DNA of 64,000 bases from G963677445 sp963678275 (GTDB lineage: Bacteria; Bacteroidota; Ignavibacteria; Ignavibacteriales; Melioribacteraceae). Where the stretch lies: contig OY782765.1 of the NCBI GenBank assembly GCA_963678275.1, forward strand, positions 2,914,001 through 2,978,000. The letters are read 5' to 3'. Under the pieces are notes generated by a model. It was not told the DNA's origin and did no database searches. It saw nothing but the letters and a program-made list of their open reading frames with translations. Positions within the stretch are counted from its first letter, which is position 1. Every line of letters begins with the position of its first letter. Of this stretch, positions 9,884 to 19,276 are shown one piece after another. Both the position numbers and the translations under genes were made by a program.

Positions 9884-11345
9884 TTTTCCCTTTTCCGGTA
9901 AACATAATAATTGCCTGCCTTATTTCTTCCCTCTTTATAACTCTTAAAACAAAAAGAAGTATAACAAAGAGAACCAAAATTGCAAGTTTATTATAGAAAT
10001 TTAGTAATCCTTCGAAATAAAGATAATAATAGATAATTCCACTGACAATCATCAGCGAAATAATGATTATAATTTTTCTCCATTCATATTTGACCGTGTA
10101 AAACCTGTTGGCCACCAGGTAAAGGCCCGCTGCCATCACCAGGTAACTTCCAAGTGTCGCGAACGCTGCGCCGAGAATGCCCAGTTTAGGGATTAACAAA
10201 AAATTTACTCCGACATTTACCAGCGCTCCCGCGCCGGTAACAGCCGGAAACCAGGCGGTTTTTTCTTTTATATAAATGCCCGCGGTGAAATTTATATACA
10301 TGCCGTAAAAGAAATATCCGAGCAAAATCACAGGGACAATATAAACGCCCGATAAATAGTCCGCTCCTATTATTGACCTGCCGAACACTTTTAATCCCGC
10401 GACATCCTCAATGAAAACAGAGAGAAAGAGCCATATAATTCCTGATACAAGTGTAAAAATTGTAAATACTTTCGCAAATATTTCCTTAGCGTTTTTTTCC
10501 CCGGCGTTTGTAAGAAAAAATGGCTGCCACGCAAACTGAAACATTGATACAAACAGCATCATAAAAATGCCAAGTTTGTAGTTCGCTCGGTAGATGCCAA
10601 GCGTATCCAGATTAGTCAGGCTCCTCATGATTGGCACATCTATCATCTGCACCATCATAGCCGCAAGACTGGCCGGGACATACGGAAGTCCGAAACGAAG
10701 CATTTTCCTGAGCATTTCCCCGCTGACAACCGGTTTCAGATGTGACAAAATATGGGGAAGCAATATGATAAAAGAAAAAACCGACGCTGAAAGATTGCTG
10801 ATAAATATTGCTTCAATCCCAAAATTATACCCCAGTATCAATACAATGTTAAGCGTGAGATTCAATATTATACTGCTGGTTTTGATAACCGCGAACCGCA
10901 CACTTTTTCTTTCAAGGCGAAGGTCAACAAATGGAATAAGAGCTATTGTGTCGAAAAAAAGGATAAGCGCGGCGTAATTGGTCAGGTAAGAATAATTGCC
11001 CGGTATTCCCATCGCCGAACTCAGGAAACCTCCCGAAAAATAAATACCGGCCGAAAGTAATATCGATGTAAAAAATACAACAATATAGGGAGTTGAAAAT
11101 ATCTTCTTTTTATCCTCACCATCGGTATTAGCGGCATATTTCATAAATGCCGCTTCCATTCCGTAGATAAAAGCGATATTCAGGAACGCGATTACCGCGT
11201 AAAGATAGGAATAAACTCCAAAATCATCGGTGCTGAAAACATTAGTATAAAACGGGACAAGAATAAAGCCGAGAAAACGCGCGACTATAGTACTTACACC
11301 GTAGATAGCGGTATCTTTGGAAAGTTCTCTGAGTTTGTTAAACAT
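9876..11345 (-). CDS. Oligosaccharide flippase family membrane protein (Wzx/MATE-like)
   Basis: This 489-residue protein is strongly hydrophobic with about 12-14 predicted membrane segments and an N-terminal RELSKDTAIYGVSTIVARFLGFILVPFYTNVF typical of polysaccharide flippases in two halves (the motif begins near residue 7). Members of this family move undecaprenyl-linked sugar repeat units across the inner membrane. The genomic setting fits: glycosyltransferases and a polyprenyl glycosylphosphotransferase lie just upstream. No polymerase (Wzy) was recognised next to it. It overlaps dut by 8 bases. Confidence 0.88.
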   Translation of the reverse strand: MFNKLRELSKDTAIYGVSTIVARFLGFILVPFYTNVFSTDDFGVYSYLYAVIAFLNIAFIYGMEAAFMKYAANTDGEDKKKIFSTPYIVVFFTSILLSAGIYFSGGFLSSAMGIPGNYSYLTNYAALILFFDTIALIPFVDLRLERKSVRFAVIKTSSIILNLTLNIVLILGYNFGIEAIFISNLSASVFSFIILLPHILSHLKPVVSGEMLRKMLRFGLPYVPASLAAMMVQMIDVPIMRSLTNLDTLGIYRANYKLGIFMMLFVSMFQFAWQPFFLTNAGEKNAKEIFAKVFTIFTLVSGIIWLFLSVFIEDVAGLKVFGRSIIGADYLSGVYIVPVILLGYFFYGMYINFTAGIYIKEKTAWFPAVTGAGALVNVGVNFLLIPKLGILGAAFATLGSYLVMAAGLYLVANRFYTVKYEWRKIIIIISLMIVSGIIYYYLYFEGLLNFYNKLAILVLFVILLFVLRVIKREEIRQAIIMFTGKGKNG

Positions 11346-11353
11346 CCCCGGTA

Positions 11354-11773
11354 TTATTCTCCTTCCGTAAAAAATGGTTCCAGGGCTTTAATATAAATTT
11401 CCGGGGGCCTGGTTGGTTTTCCATTTATTGTTTTGATAAACATATGAGTTGTAAACCCTTCCGCTACAACACTGTTATCACTTTCTTTCCTGATTATATA
11501 CTCGATATGCACTTTCGCGGAATATAATTCTTTCACTATGGCTTCGATCGTAAGTATCTCATCATAAAAGGCGGGGTTTTTATATTTCAATCCCGCTTCA
11601 AGCAGCGGAAGCTGGTATCCCGATTTTTCCAGATCGCTATAGGCCATACCTGTCTGCCTGAGCATCTCTGCCCTGCCTACCTCGAAATATTCAAGATATT
11701 TCGCGTTGTAGACAAACTGCATCTTATCGGTATCGGCGTATCTGACCCTGAGACTGGTAGTATGTGATATCAT
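11354..11773 (-). CDS. Acyl-CoA thioesterase, hotdog fold (YbgC/4-hydroxybenzoyl-CoA thioesterase family)
   Basis: This 139-residue single hotdog-domain protein has the N-terminal signature VRYADTDKMQFVYNAKYLEYFEVGR (start near residue 10), in which the Asp of YADTD is the likely catalytic residue, as in YbgC/FadM-type thioesterases. It should hydrolyse acyl-CoA or acyl-ACP thioesters in the cytoplasm. Its start overlaps the accA stop by four bases (ATGA), so the two are translationally coupled, which suggests a role in fatty-acid metabolism. Acyl-chain preference is not visible. Confidence 0.9.
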   Translation of the reverse strand: MISHTTSLRVRYADTDKMQFVYNAKYLEYFEVGRAEMLRQTGMAYSDLEKSGYQLPLLEAGLKYKNPAFYDEILTIEAIVKELYSAKVHIEYIIRKESDNSVVAEGFTTHMFIKTINGKPTRPPEIYIKALEPFFTEGE

Positions 11774-12717
11774 TCCTCAAAAACACCCATTTTACCAAAT
11801 TTTTCCAGTCTCTGCGCGACCAGTTTATCAGGTTTAATTTTTATCAGTGACGCGATTTCCTGTTTTAGTCGGGCTTTGAGTGTCTCCGCTATAGTCTGAT
11901 GATCTTTATGCGCCCCGCCGAGAGGTTCATCAATAATATCATCAATAATCCCCTGCTGCAAAAGGTCTTCGGCTGTAAGCTTCAAAGCTTCGGCAGCCTG
12001 CTCTTTATATTCCCAGCTCCTCCACAAAATACTTGAGCATGATTCGGGACTGATAACCGAATACCAGGTGTTCTGTAACATAAAAACTTTGTCGCCGACA
12101 CCCACGCCAAGCGCGCCGCCGCTGGCGCCTTCACCAATTATAACCACTATAATCGGCACCCTCAGCCTGCTCATCTCAAGCAGATTTCGGGCAATCGCCT
12201 CGGCCTGACCATTCTCCTCAGCTTCCAGCCCGGGGAACGCGCCCGGTGTATCAAGCATGGTAACAACCGGAATGTTAAATTTTTCAGCCATCTTCATTAG
12301 TCTCAGAGCTTTCCTGTATCCCTCCGGGTTTGGCATACCGAAATTTCTGTATAAATTAGATTTTGTATCCCGTCCCTTCTGATGCCCGATAATCATTATT
12401 TTCTGATCATCCAGCCTGGCCAGTCCTCCCACGATAGCATGATCATCTTTATATAATCTGTCCCCGTGAAGCTCCTGAAAATCGTTTGTCATCAGGTATA
12501 TATAGTCAAGAGTATATGGCCTTTCCGGGTGCCTGGCCAGTTGCACACGCTGCCATCTTGTCAGGTTGTCATAAACACTTTTTTTAAGTTGAAGAACCTT
12601 CTGCTCAAGATTCTGTATTTCATCCTTTATATCAAGATTATCCTCATATTTTCGCATTTCCTCAATCTTTCTTTCAAGCTCTATTATCGGCTTTTCAAAA
12701 TCGAGTACATTTTTCAT
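11770..12717 (-). CDS. accA: Acetyl-CoA carboxylase carboxyltransferase subunit alpha
   Basis: This 315-residue protein has the usual length and sequence of AccA, which with AccD transfers carboxyl from carboxybiotin to acetyl-CoA to make malonyl-CoA. The N-terminal coiled-coil segment (FEKPIIELERKIEEMRK) is followed by the crotonase-like core with GHQKGRDTKSN, DTPGAFPGLEAEE and GEGASGGALGVGVGD. No accD was found nearby, so the beta subunit must be encoded elsewhere. The start overlaps the preceding glycosyltransferase fusion gene by four bases. Confidence 0.97.
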   Translation of the reverse strand: MKNVLDFEKPIIELERKIEEMRKYEDNLDIKDEIQNLEQKVLQLKKSVYDNLTRWQRVQLARHPERPYTLDYIYLMTNDFQELHGDRLYKDDHAIVGGLARLDDQKIMIIGHQKGRDTKSNLYRNFGMPNPEGYRKALRLMKMAEKFNIPVVTMLDTPGAFPGLEAEENGQAEAIARNLLEMSRLRVPIIVVIIGEGASGGALGVGVGDKVFMLQNTWYSVISPESCSSILWRSWEYKEQAAEALKLTAEDLLQQGIIDDIIDEPLGGAHKDHQTIAETLKARLKQEIASLIKIKPDKLVAQRLEKFGKMGVFEE

Positions 12718-14711
12718 AGCTGATCTTCCTTTTTTATAAACATTTTGGCTATGCTCTGGCCAAGTATATCAAAATCGAGCCAGATATTCTGGTTTTTTGC
12801 GTAAAAAATGTTCAGATTGTTAATTTCTTCCTTATTTCCGGTATCAATACTTTCAGTATACCATAATCCGGTTAACCCGGTCCTTCCAAGGTAAAGACCT
12901 TCGTAATCACTGCTTTCCGCCGGTCCGACAAGGCTTTTTTTCCCCGACAGCACTTTGGGAATGGAAAGTACAAACCGTATAAATTCTCCTTTCCTTCCAC
13001 TTATTTTACTTCCAATATATGAAAAAGGATAGATAAATAATAAAATAAATATGGAAAGAAGATAATCCATTAAAAATTTACCTCCCTTGTGCAGAGGCAG
13101 TGAAATATTGTAACTAAGCTTCAATAGTGCGATATCGTCAAGCATGGTAATGGAAGATTTGCCCACGAGATACCCGTGATCGGTTCCCGCGACCATGAAT
13201 TCAACCGGCTGCCCCTGGGATTCTGACACGAGACCGAACATCTGGTTGAATGAGATTTCATCTGATGAAAAGATAACCTTTTCAATATTAAAATCCCTGA
13301 TGATTTTATCAAATCCCGCGATATTTCCAAGCACCTTAAATTCTTTGCCTCCTGTTTTTCCCCTCTCTTTTCCCGTATCAATCAACCCTGTGATATTGTG
13401 TATTGACGTGTAGGTCGATTTAAGTTTTCTGGCCAGGCTTAGCGCCGAAGGACCTGTGCCCACAATAGCTGTTCTCCTTTTCCTGGAGGGAGATATAACA
13501 CCTGTTTTGAATATTACCTTAAACAGGATTCTCCAGAGTGGCAGAATAAAGATGAGAAGAAGATATGTGATCAACAGAACCGCGCGGCTGAACGCGTATT
13601 GTTTCAGAAAAAAAGTAATTGTGGAAAGTATTACAAATCCGGCGCCGAGAGAAATCAGACACCGGAAAATGGAAAGTGACTTTTTATTATATACCCCCGC
13701 GAAACCTGAAATAATAACCTGCATGAATGAGGGAATGATAAATATCCAGGGAATTACAATATCGGGAAATCCTTTCCATTTTTCTGAAAGATAAAGCTGG
13801 TCCGCGGCAAAAAGAGAAAATCCGAAAAATATGAAATCCAATGTAATGGAGAGTATTGCCAGCTTGTAAATATTCAGAAAAGCGACAAACTTTCTTAAAA
13901 TAATGGCAAATCGGAGAATGAATTCAACCAGTATTGAGGAGGAAAAATGTTTTTTAACAAATTTATGCATCGCGTCATAAAAAATTCTGGTTTCATCCAT
14001 CGAACTTCGGCGGGTGCTTTCACCTTTGTAGTGAATTATCTCTGTATTATGAACATAATAAACTTTAAATCCTGCCTTCTGAGTTCTGTAGCATAAATCG
14101 AGGTCTTCACCATACATAAAAAACTCAGGATCAAATCCTCCAATCTCCTCATAAACCTTCCTCCTGAACATCATAAACGCGCCTGAAATGGCATCTACCT
14201 CGTAAGTGTCATTTTCATCAAGATAGGTCAGATTATATCTCGCGAAAAAGGGACTCTTCGGAAAAAGTGTACTCAATCCGGTTACTTTTGTAAATGATGT
14301 CCAGGGACCGGGGAAACCCCTTCTGCAGGGAAGTTGAAGTGATCCGTCAGGATTAAGCACCTTGCAGCCGGCCATACCCGCCTCAGGGAATTTATCAAAA
14401 AAGGAGAGCATCTTTATAAAGGTATCTTCCCTTACAATGGTATCCGGATTAATGAGTACAATATACTCACCCTTTGCTATTTCAAGCCCCTGGTTATTGG
14501 CCCTGCCGAACCCGGGATTATCACTGTTGGCTATTACAATTACTTCAGGATATTTCTCACTTATTACCTCAACACTGCCATCTTCCGAAGCATTGTCAAC
14601 TACTATTATCTCGGAATCTGTTCCCGACAATGCTTTTTCCAGTGAATCAAGCAGATTAAGCAGGAACTCCTTAACATTATAGTTTACAATTATCAGGGAA
14701 AGTTTCTTCAT
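12714..14711 (-). CDS. Glycosyltransferase family 2 fused to a degenerate polyprenyl glycosylphosphotransferase
   Basis: This 665-residue protein joins two parts. Residues ~1-250 are a GT2 domain (LSLIIVNYNVKEF, VDNASEDGS, NPDTIV, then GGFDPEFFMYGEDLDLCYR), probably a rhamnosyl- or related transferase. Residues ~285-400 hold several membrane segments, ~410-510 resemble the nucleotide-binding CoA-like domain of sugar phosphotransferases (AIVGTGPSALSLARKL), and the C-terminus keeps only the tail of the bacterial sugar transferase domain (KSLVGPAESS, RTGLTGLWYT). The catalytic stretch of that domain, present in the neighbour at 15476-16876 as VFYSQERSGMNGRVF and KFRSM, is absent. The phosphotransferase half is therefore probably not catalytic and may act as a membrane anchor or scaffold. 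Confidence 0.85.
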   Translation of the reverse strand: MKKLSLIIVNYNVKEFLLNLLDSLEKALSGTDSEIIVVDNASEDGSVEVISEKYPEVIVIANSDNPGFGRANNQGLEIAKGEYIVLINPDTIVREDTFIKMLSFFDKFPEAGMAGCKVLNPDGSLQLPCRRGFPGPWTSFTKVTGLSTLFPKSPFFARYNLTYLDENDTYEVDAISGAFMMFRRKVYEEIGGFDPEFFMYGEDLDLCYRTQKAGFKVYYVHNTEIIHYKGESTRRSSMDETRIFYDAMHKFVKKHFSSSILVEFILRFAIILRKFVAFLNIYKLAILSITLDFIFFGFSLFAADQLYLSEKWKGFPDIVIPWIFIIPSFMQVIISGFAGVYNKKSLSIFRCLISLGAGFVILSTITFFLKQYAFSRAVLLITYLLLIFILPLWRILFKVIFKTGVISPSRKRRTAIVGTGPSALSLARKLKSTYTSIHNITGLIDTGKERGKTGGKEFKVLGNIAGFDKIIRDFNIEKVIFSSDEISFNQMFGLVSESQGQPVEFMVAGTDHGYLVGKSSITMLDDIALLKLSYNISLPLHKGGKFLMDYLLSIFILLFIYPFSYIGSKISGRKGEFIRFVLSIPKVLSGKKSLVGPAESSDYEGLYLGRTGLTGLWYTESIDTGNKEEINNLNIFYAKNQNIWLDFDILGQSIAKMFIKKEDQL

Positions 14712-14718
14712 CTGCTCT

Positions 14719-15453
14719 TTATTTAAGTATTCCCAAAATACTGCGAATTCTTAATTTCCAGACCATCGTTATCGCTTCCCGGACTATCTTTTTAGACATT
14801 TTTGATGTGCCGTGAACTCTGTCGATAAATATTATCGGCATCTCTCCTATTCGAAATCCCTTTTTATAAGCTTTGAAATTCATTTCAATCTGAAACGCGT
14901 AACCATTTGACCTGATATAATTAAGGTCTATGGCTTCCAGAACTTTACGCTTGAAACATTTGAATCCCCCGGTTGAATCATTTATATGCATCCCGGTGAT
15001 AATCTTTGTGTATTTATTGGCAAAGAAACTTAGCAATAATCTGTTCATAGGCCAGTTGACAACATTTACGCCCTGTATATACCGGCTCCCAATAATAAGG
15101 TCATACTCATCAAGGTATTTTATAAAATTCCCTATCTCGGTCGGATCATGTGAAAAGTCGGCATCCATTTGAAACGCGATATCATATCCGTTCGCGAGCA
15201 TATATTTGAACCCGGCAACATAGGCGGTTCCGAGGCCCAGTTTTCCTTCCCTGCTGATAAGGTTAACTCTTTTTTCTTTTTCACTATATTCTTTTACGTA
15301 ATCACCGGTTTTGTCCGGCGAATTATCATCAACAACAAGAATATCGAGATCAGGGTAAAGCTGCAGTAATTGCGGGATCATTCTCTTAATGTTACTCAGT
15401 TCGTTATATGTAGGAATAATGATTATTCCTTTCTCTTCAATTTTCTTTTCCAT
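14719..15453 (-). CDS. Polyprenol monophosphomannose synthase-like glycosyltransferase family 2
   Basis: This 244-residue GT2 enzyme resembles dolichyl/polyprenyl-phosphate mannosyltransferase (DPM1), which moves a sugar from a nucleotide donor to polyprenyl phosphate. The donor-site motifs are IIIPTYNELSNI, VVDDNSPDKTG and the DxD-type QMDADFSHDP near residue 95. ARG/IGSRYIQGV and the C-terminal INDSTGGFKCF also match the family. There are no C-terminal membrane helices, as in the soluble DPM1 type. It lies 7 bases after the GT2-fusion gene's start region and 22 bases after the phosphotransferase gene in the same operon. The sugar may be mannose or another hexose. Confidence 0.87.
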   Translation of the reverse strand: MEKKIEEKGIIIIPTYNELSNIKRMIPQLLQLYPDLDILVVDDNSPDKTGDYVKEYSEKEKRVNLISREGKLGLGTAYVAGFKYMLANGYDIAFQMDADFSHDPTEIGNFIKYLDEYDLIIGSRYIQGVNVVNWPMNRLLLSFFANKYTKIITGMHINDSTGGFKCFKRKVLEAIDLNYIRSNGYAFQIEMNFKAYKKGFRIGEMPIIFIDRVHGTSKMSKKIVREAITMVWKLRIRSILGILK

Positions 15454-15475
15454 ATATGCCGTTGATTTTTACCTG

Positions 15476-16876
15476 TTAATAATGACCTTTGCCAAATAAA
15501 ACAACAAAAATTGTTCTGAATAATATTTTTATATCCATTCTCAGCGATATGTTTTCAATATAAAAAAGATCATACCTCAGTTTGATCTTCACATCATCAA
15601 CATTTTCATCATATTTATGCTTCACCTGCGCCCAGCCTGTAACACCGGGTCTTACTTTTAATCTTCTTTTATAGAGGGGAATATCCTCAGATAATTTTTC
15701 AACAAAATAGGGTCTTTCAGGCCTGGGACCCACCAGACTCATTTCCCCTTTAAGCACATTAATCATCTGTGGTATTTCATCAATCCTCACCTTTCGGATA
15801 AATCTGCCCACCCTGGTTATTCTCGGGTCATTTTTTGAGGACCAGACAGGTCCCGACAGCTTTTCGGCATCCTGCCTCATCGATCTGAATTTAACCATTT
15901 TAAATACTCTGCCATTCATCCCCGATCTTTCCTGGGAATAAAAGACCGGTCCCGGCGTATCAAACTTGATTGCTATCGAAGTAATTATAGTTACCGGGGA
16001 AGTGATAATAAGAATGATAAAAGACACAATAATGTCAAGTATCCTTTTCATTTTTTTCTCCCATTCCGGCATAAGCTGCGGCATGATATCAATCAGAGGA
16101 TAACCATAAATCTGCGATGTGCGGGTCTGGCCGCCAATGATATCATAAAGATCGGGCACAATCTTTATCCTTACATTTTTATTATCACTTATATTGATAA
16201 CATTAAGCATAATATCATCTTCATGTTTTTCAAGGGCAATAATAACCTCTTTTACCTCAAAACGCTCAATAATGTTCTCAAGATCGTCGACAATTCCTTC
16301 AACTTTTACACCATTATGTTCTTTCCCGACATTTTTTTCTTTGACCGCCGCGTAAGCGACTACATCCAGTCCCAGCGCTCTGTATCTGTTTATTGTGTTA
16401 TGTATATTATTTGCTTTGGGATTAAATCCAATTATTACAGCATTTTTTCTTCCTATTCCCCGGATAAGAAGTCTGCGCTGGAAACTCCTTACAAACAACC
16501 TTCCAACACTGACGCAGGTAAGGAAAACACCCCAGTATATAAATATCATAAAACGGTTTTGCGATGGCACCTGGTGCAGATAATCATCATAGAGAATCAC
16601 AAAAAAGAGAACAAAAATCCCGACAAAAGAGGCTTTAAACAGGGTAGACAACTCGTCAAATCTCGACGCGGCGAACCAGGCCCTGTACATTCCCACAAAA
16701 AAGAAAATGAGCAGCCAGTATATATACATTACAGCAATCGGTATCAGGAAATCGGGATTGGTAATAAGCATAAACCAGCCTGTGCTCACCCGGACATAAA
16801 AATATATTATTCCCGCGAGATTTACTGTAAGAAAATCGACTGCGAGGATGATTATTTTTTCTAAGCGGCGGTCCAT
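15476..16876 (-). CDS. Undecaprenyl-phosphate sugar phosphotransferase (initiating polyprenyl glycosylphosphotransferase)
   Basis: This 466-residue membrane enzyme loads the first sugar-1-phosphate onto undecaprenyl phosphate to start glycan synthesis. It has four to five N-terminal membrane segments, a central CoA-binding-like domain (NAVIIGFNPKANNIH), a further membrane helix (~275-300), and an intact C-terminal sugar transferase domain: VFYSQERSGMNGRVF, KMVKFRSM, the RIDEIPQ motif, MSLVGPRPERP and RPGVTGWAQV. The length is normal for the WbaP/WcaJ class. It is encoded directly before the DPM1-like gene, and its complete domain contrasts with the degraded copy in the fusion gene two genes downstream. 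Confidence 0.94.
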   Translation of the reverse strand: MDRRLEKIIILAVDFLTVNLAGIIYFYVRVSTGWFMLITNPDFLIPIAVMYIYWLLIFFFVGMYRAWFAASRFDELSTLFKASFVGIFVLFFVILYDDYLHQVPSQNRFMIFIYWGVFLTCVSVGRLFVRSFQRRLLIRGIGRKNAVIIGFNPKANNIHNTINRYRALGLDVVAYAAVKEKNVGKEHNGVKVEGIVDDLENIIERFEVKEVIIALEKHEDDIMLNVINISDNKNVRIKIVPDLYDIIGGQTRTSQIYGYPLIDIMPQLMPEWEKKMKRILDIIVSFIILIITSPVTIITSIAIKFDTPGPVFYSQERSGMNGRVFKMVKFRSMRQDAEKLSGPVWSSKNDPRITRVGRFIRKVRIDEIPQMINVLKGEMSLVGPRPERPYFVEKLSEDIPLYKRRLKVRPGVTGWAQVKHKYDENVDDVKIKLRYDLFYIENISLRMDIKILFRTIFVVLFGKGHY

Positions 16877-16892
16877 CAGTTAGTCTTCCTCT

Positions 16893-18083
16893 TTACTTCG
16901 TCGCCATAGTAGCAATATGTTCACCAATAGCCAGTGAGGCTGTCGCGGCCGGAGATGGCGCGTTGCAGACATGAATCACATTTTTTCCTCCCGCTATATA
17001 AAAATCATCAAGAAGGCCTCCATCCCTCCGGCAGGCCTGCGCTCTGACACCCGCGCCCCCCGGTTCAAGATCACTCCCTGTTATTGAAGGCATAAGTCTT
17101 TGCAAAGCCTTTACAAATGCCTTTTTGGAATATGATCTGTAAAATTCACCAAATCCGGTCTTCCAGAATTTTAGTGCGACATTCAGAAATCCGGGCCAGG
17201 TAAAGGTATCGAAAGTATCACCGAAGTTAAATGAAAATTTATTATACCCTTCCCTTTTGAATGAGAGAACCGCGTTCGGACCCGCTTCTCTTTCACCATC
17301 TATCATCCTTGTAAAATGAACTCCGAGAAAAGGGAATGCCGGATCGGGGACGGGATAAATAAGTGATTTAACAAGCTCTCTTTTTTCCTTTTTGATCTGA
17401 TAATATTCCCCTCTGAAGGGTATTATCCTCAGTGGAAGAGACCTGTTGGTTTTTCTCGCTATCCTGTCCGATTGCAATCCCGCGCAGGTGATTAGCTTTT
17501 TACAATTAAAACTTCCTTCCTGCGTAATTACCTCAACAATCCCATTCCCCTCCTTTATATCGTTGACCCTTGAGTTAAATTTTAATTCACCCCCCTGTTC
17601 CACAATGTTATCACGATATTTTTCACAGACTTTCTTAAAATCAATAATACCTGTCTGTGGAACAACCACCGCGGCGACACCGCGGACATTCGGTTCAATC
17701 TCCTTTAGCTCGGCGGGACCTATTTTCCTCAGGTTCTCGAGGCCGTTTTCTTTCCCTCTTTCAAACAGACTATCAAGTCTTTCTTCCTCCGATTCATCCA
17801 CCGCGACAATTACTTTGCCGCATATATCATATTCAATCGAATTTTTATCGCAAAAATCCAGAAGCAGTTTATATCCCCGCCGGCAGTTAGCCGCTTTTAA
17901 ACTGCCCGGTTTATAATAAATTCCCGAGTGTATCACTCCGCTGTTATTGCCGGTCTGGTGTTTCGCTATACTATCTTCCTTTTCAAGAATTAACAGGGAA
18001 GAGCCGGGTTGTTTCTCTAATATTTTTAAAGCTGACGCGAGCCCGACTATCCCTGCGCCAACTACAATGTAATCGTATGTCAT
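16893..18083 (-). CDS. lhgO: L-2-hydroxyglutarate oxidase
   Basis: This 396-residue FAD enzyme oxidises L-2-hydroxyglutarate to 2-oxoglutarate, a metabolite-repair or catabolic step. The N-terminal dinucleotide site is DYIVVGAGIVGLASAL (residues 4-19), followed by LEKEDSIAKHQTGNNSGVIHSGIYY, the LhgO/DAO-type segment that carries the FAD-binding His, and a C-terminal GAGVRAQACRRDG. The product is well recognised. Its place between two glycan-synthesis genes, with gaps of 16 and 31 bases, is unexpected and may be incidental operon packing. Confidence 0.92.
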   Translation of the reverse strand: MTYDYIVVGAGIVGLASALKILEKQPGSSLLILEKEDSIAKHQTGNNSGVIHSGIYYKPGSLKAANCRRGYKLLLDFCDKNSIEYDICGKVIVAVDESEEERLDSLFERGKENGLENLRKIGPAELKEIEPNVRGVAAVVVPQTGIIDFKKVCEKYRDNIVEQGGELKFNSRVNDIKEGNGIVEVITQEGSFNCKKLITCAGLQSDRIARKTNRSLPLRIIPFRGEYYQIKKEKRELVKSLIYPVPDPAFPFLGVHFTRMIDGEREAGPNAVLSFKREGYNKFSFNFGDTFDTFTWPGFLNVALKFWKTGFGEFYRSYSKKAFVKALQRLMPSITGSDLEPGGAGVRAQACRRDGGLLDDFYIAGGKNVIHVCNAPSPAATASLAIGEHIATMATK

Positions 18084-18114
18084 CTGAAATATAATTTATT
18101 TTTTGAAATATTTA

Positions 18115-19113
18115 TCACCATTTGTCCGATTTCGGCAAAACCGCGCCGATCAGAAAGCCAAGTCCCCAGGCAATATGCATAAATAACAATAATAAAGGTA
18201 TCGCGGGCAGGTATAATAATTTGCCTGAAAAAGTTTTGATCATGGCAGCTATAAATCCGGATAGAATATGCGCGCCGAGAAGAATCAGCAAAAACTTAAA
18301 TAACAGCGGGTTAAAAAATCCGGCTACAGCAAGCCCCAGGATAGCCAGCACAAATGCCGAGGGTATCAGGTGAATTAACTTGAGCGAGTTAAAATGTTTT
18401 TTTAATACATTCACCCTCAGTATTCCATATCTGAACATTTGTTTCAGGAAACGTTTTATCGAATTACGGGGATAATAATAGCTCTTAATTTTGGGTGAAT
18501 AGAATATTTTATGCCCCGCGTTCCTTATCCGCCAGTTTATTTCGGCATCTTCGGCAATTGTAAAATTCTCTTCAAATAAACCCACTTCATCAAATAGTTC
18601 TTTTTTGTAAGCTGCGTAAACAACCGTATCGACAAACTGTTCCTTTCTGCTCCATCGGTATTGAGCGCTCGCCATTCCAAAGGGCATTTCCATTACAAGC
18701 CCGATAAGCTGCTGCATAAAACCGTTCCCCACATTTTTCTGGGTGCCGCCGGTTACTTTAACATCTTTTTCAATCAGGTACTTATTGTTAAGTTTTATAA
18801 ATTCGCTGTCAAGCCTGGTATGCGCTCCGAGAATTATTACCACATCGCCGGCCGATTTTTTAATACCGATATTTAATGAAACAGGAGTTCTTTTTTCCGG
18901 ATTGGAATAAAGTTTAATACCTGAATGTTTTTTCTGATACTCCTTTACTATATCGGTTGTTTTGTCGGTCGAAATGCCATCAACAATAACAACCTCAATT
19001 AACTCTTTATCATAATCCTGCTGAATAATCGAATCAAGACAATTTCCGATGTAGTCCTCTTCATTTACACAGGGAATAACAATCGAAAATTTTTGCTTTT
19101 TAGTTTCCGGCAT
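18115..19113 (-). CDS. Glycosyltransferase family 2 with C-terminal membrane helices
   Basis: This 332-residue GT2 protein has the nucleotide-sugar site FSIVIPCVNEEDYIGNCLDSI, VDGISTDKT and the acceptor-side segment GAHTRLDSEF. It also has AEDAEINWRIRNAGHKI, which carries the catalytic-base region (ED) of processive-type GT2 enzymes. Four hydrophobic segments follow from about residue 245. It resembles succinoglycan ExoA-like transferases, but the sugar is unknown. It is the first gene of the 19.1-3.5 kb run and starts about 85 bases after the terminator that closes the polysaccharide locus, so it probably has its own promoter. Confidence 0.88.
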   Translation of the reverse strand: MPETKKQKFSIVIPCVNEEDYIGNCLDSIIQQDYDKELIEVVIVDGISTDKTTDIVKEYQKKHSGIKLYSNPEKRTPVSLNIGIKKSAGDVVIILGAHTRLDSEFIKLNNKYLIEKDVKVTGGTQKNVGNGFMQQLIGLVMEMPFGMASAQYRWSRKEQFVDTVVYAAYKKELFDEVGLFEENFTIAEDAEINWRIRNAGHKIFYSPKIKSYYYPRNSIKRFLKQMFRYGILRVNVLKKHFNSLKLIHLIPSAFVLAILGLAVAGFFNPLLFKFLLILLGAHILSGFIAAMIKTFSGKLLYLPAIPLLLLFMHIAWGLGFLIGAVLPKSDKW

Positions 19114-19198
19114 AGTTTACTGGCATTTTACGTTTCATTTAAAAATTAATATATCTTATAAATATAGCTTATTTTGCCCCTTAATTTCCAATTAGATC

Positions 19199-19246
19199 AG
19201 AAAAAAAAGCCCCGCTGAAAATGAAAGAGGGGCTGCGGATATCCGC
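19199..19246 (-). terminator. Strong terminator at the end of the polysaccharide locus
   Basis: On the minus strand a perfect GCGGATATCCGC palindrome (19235-19246) leads into a hairpin with arms AGCCCC and GGGGCT (19208-19234), followed by an eight-base T-run. It lies 31 bases after the acyltransferase stop and separates the polysaccharide locus from the next gene run. Confidence 0.88.
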
Positions 19247-19276
19247 AACCCCCCGATGGTAAAACCATAATCTTTT

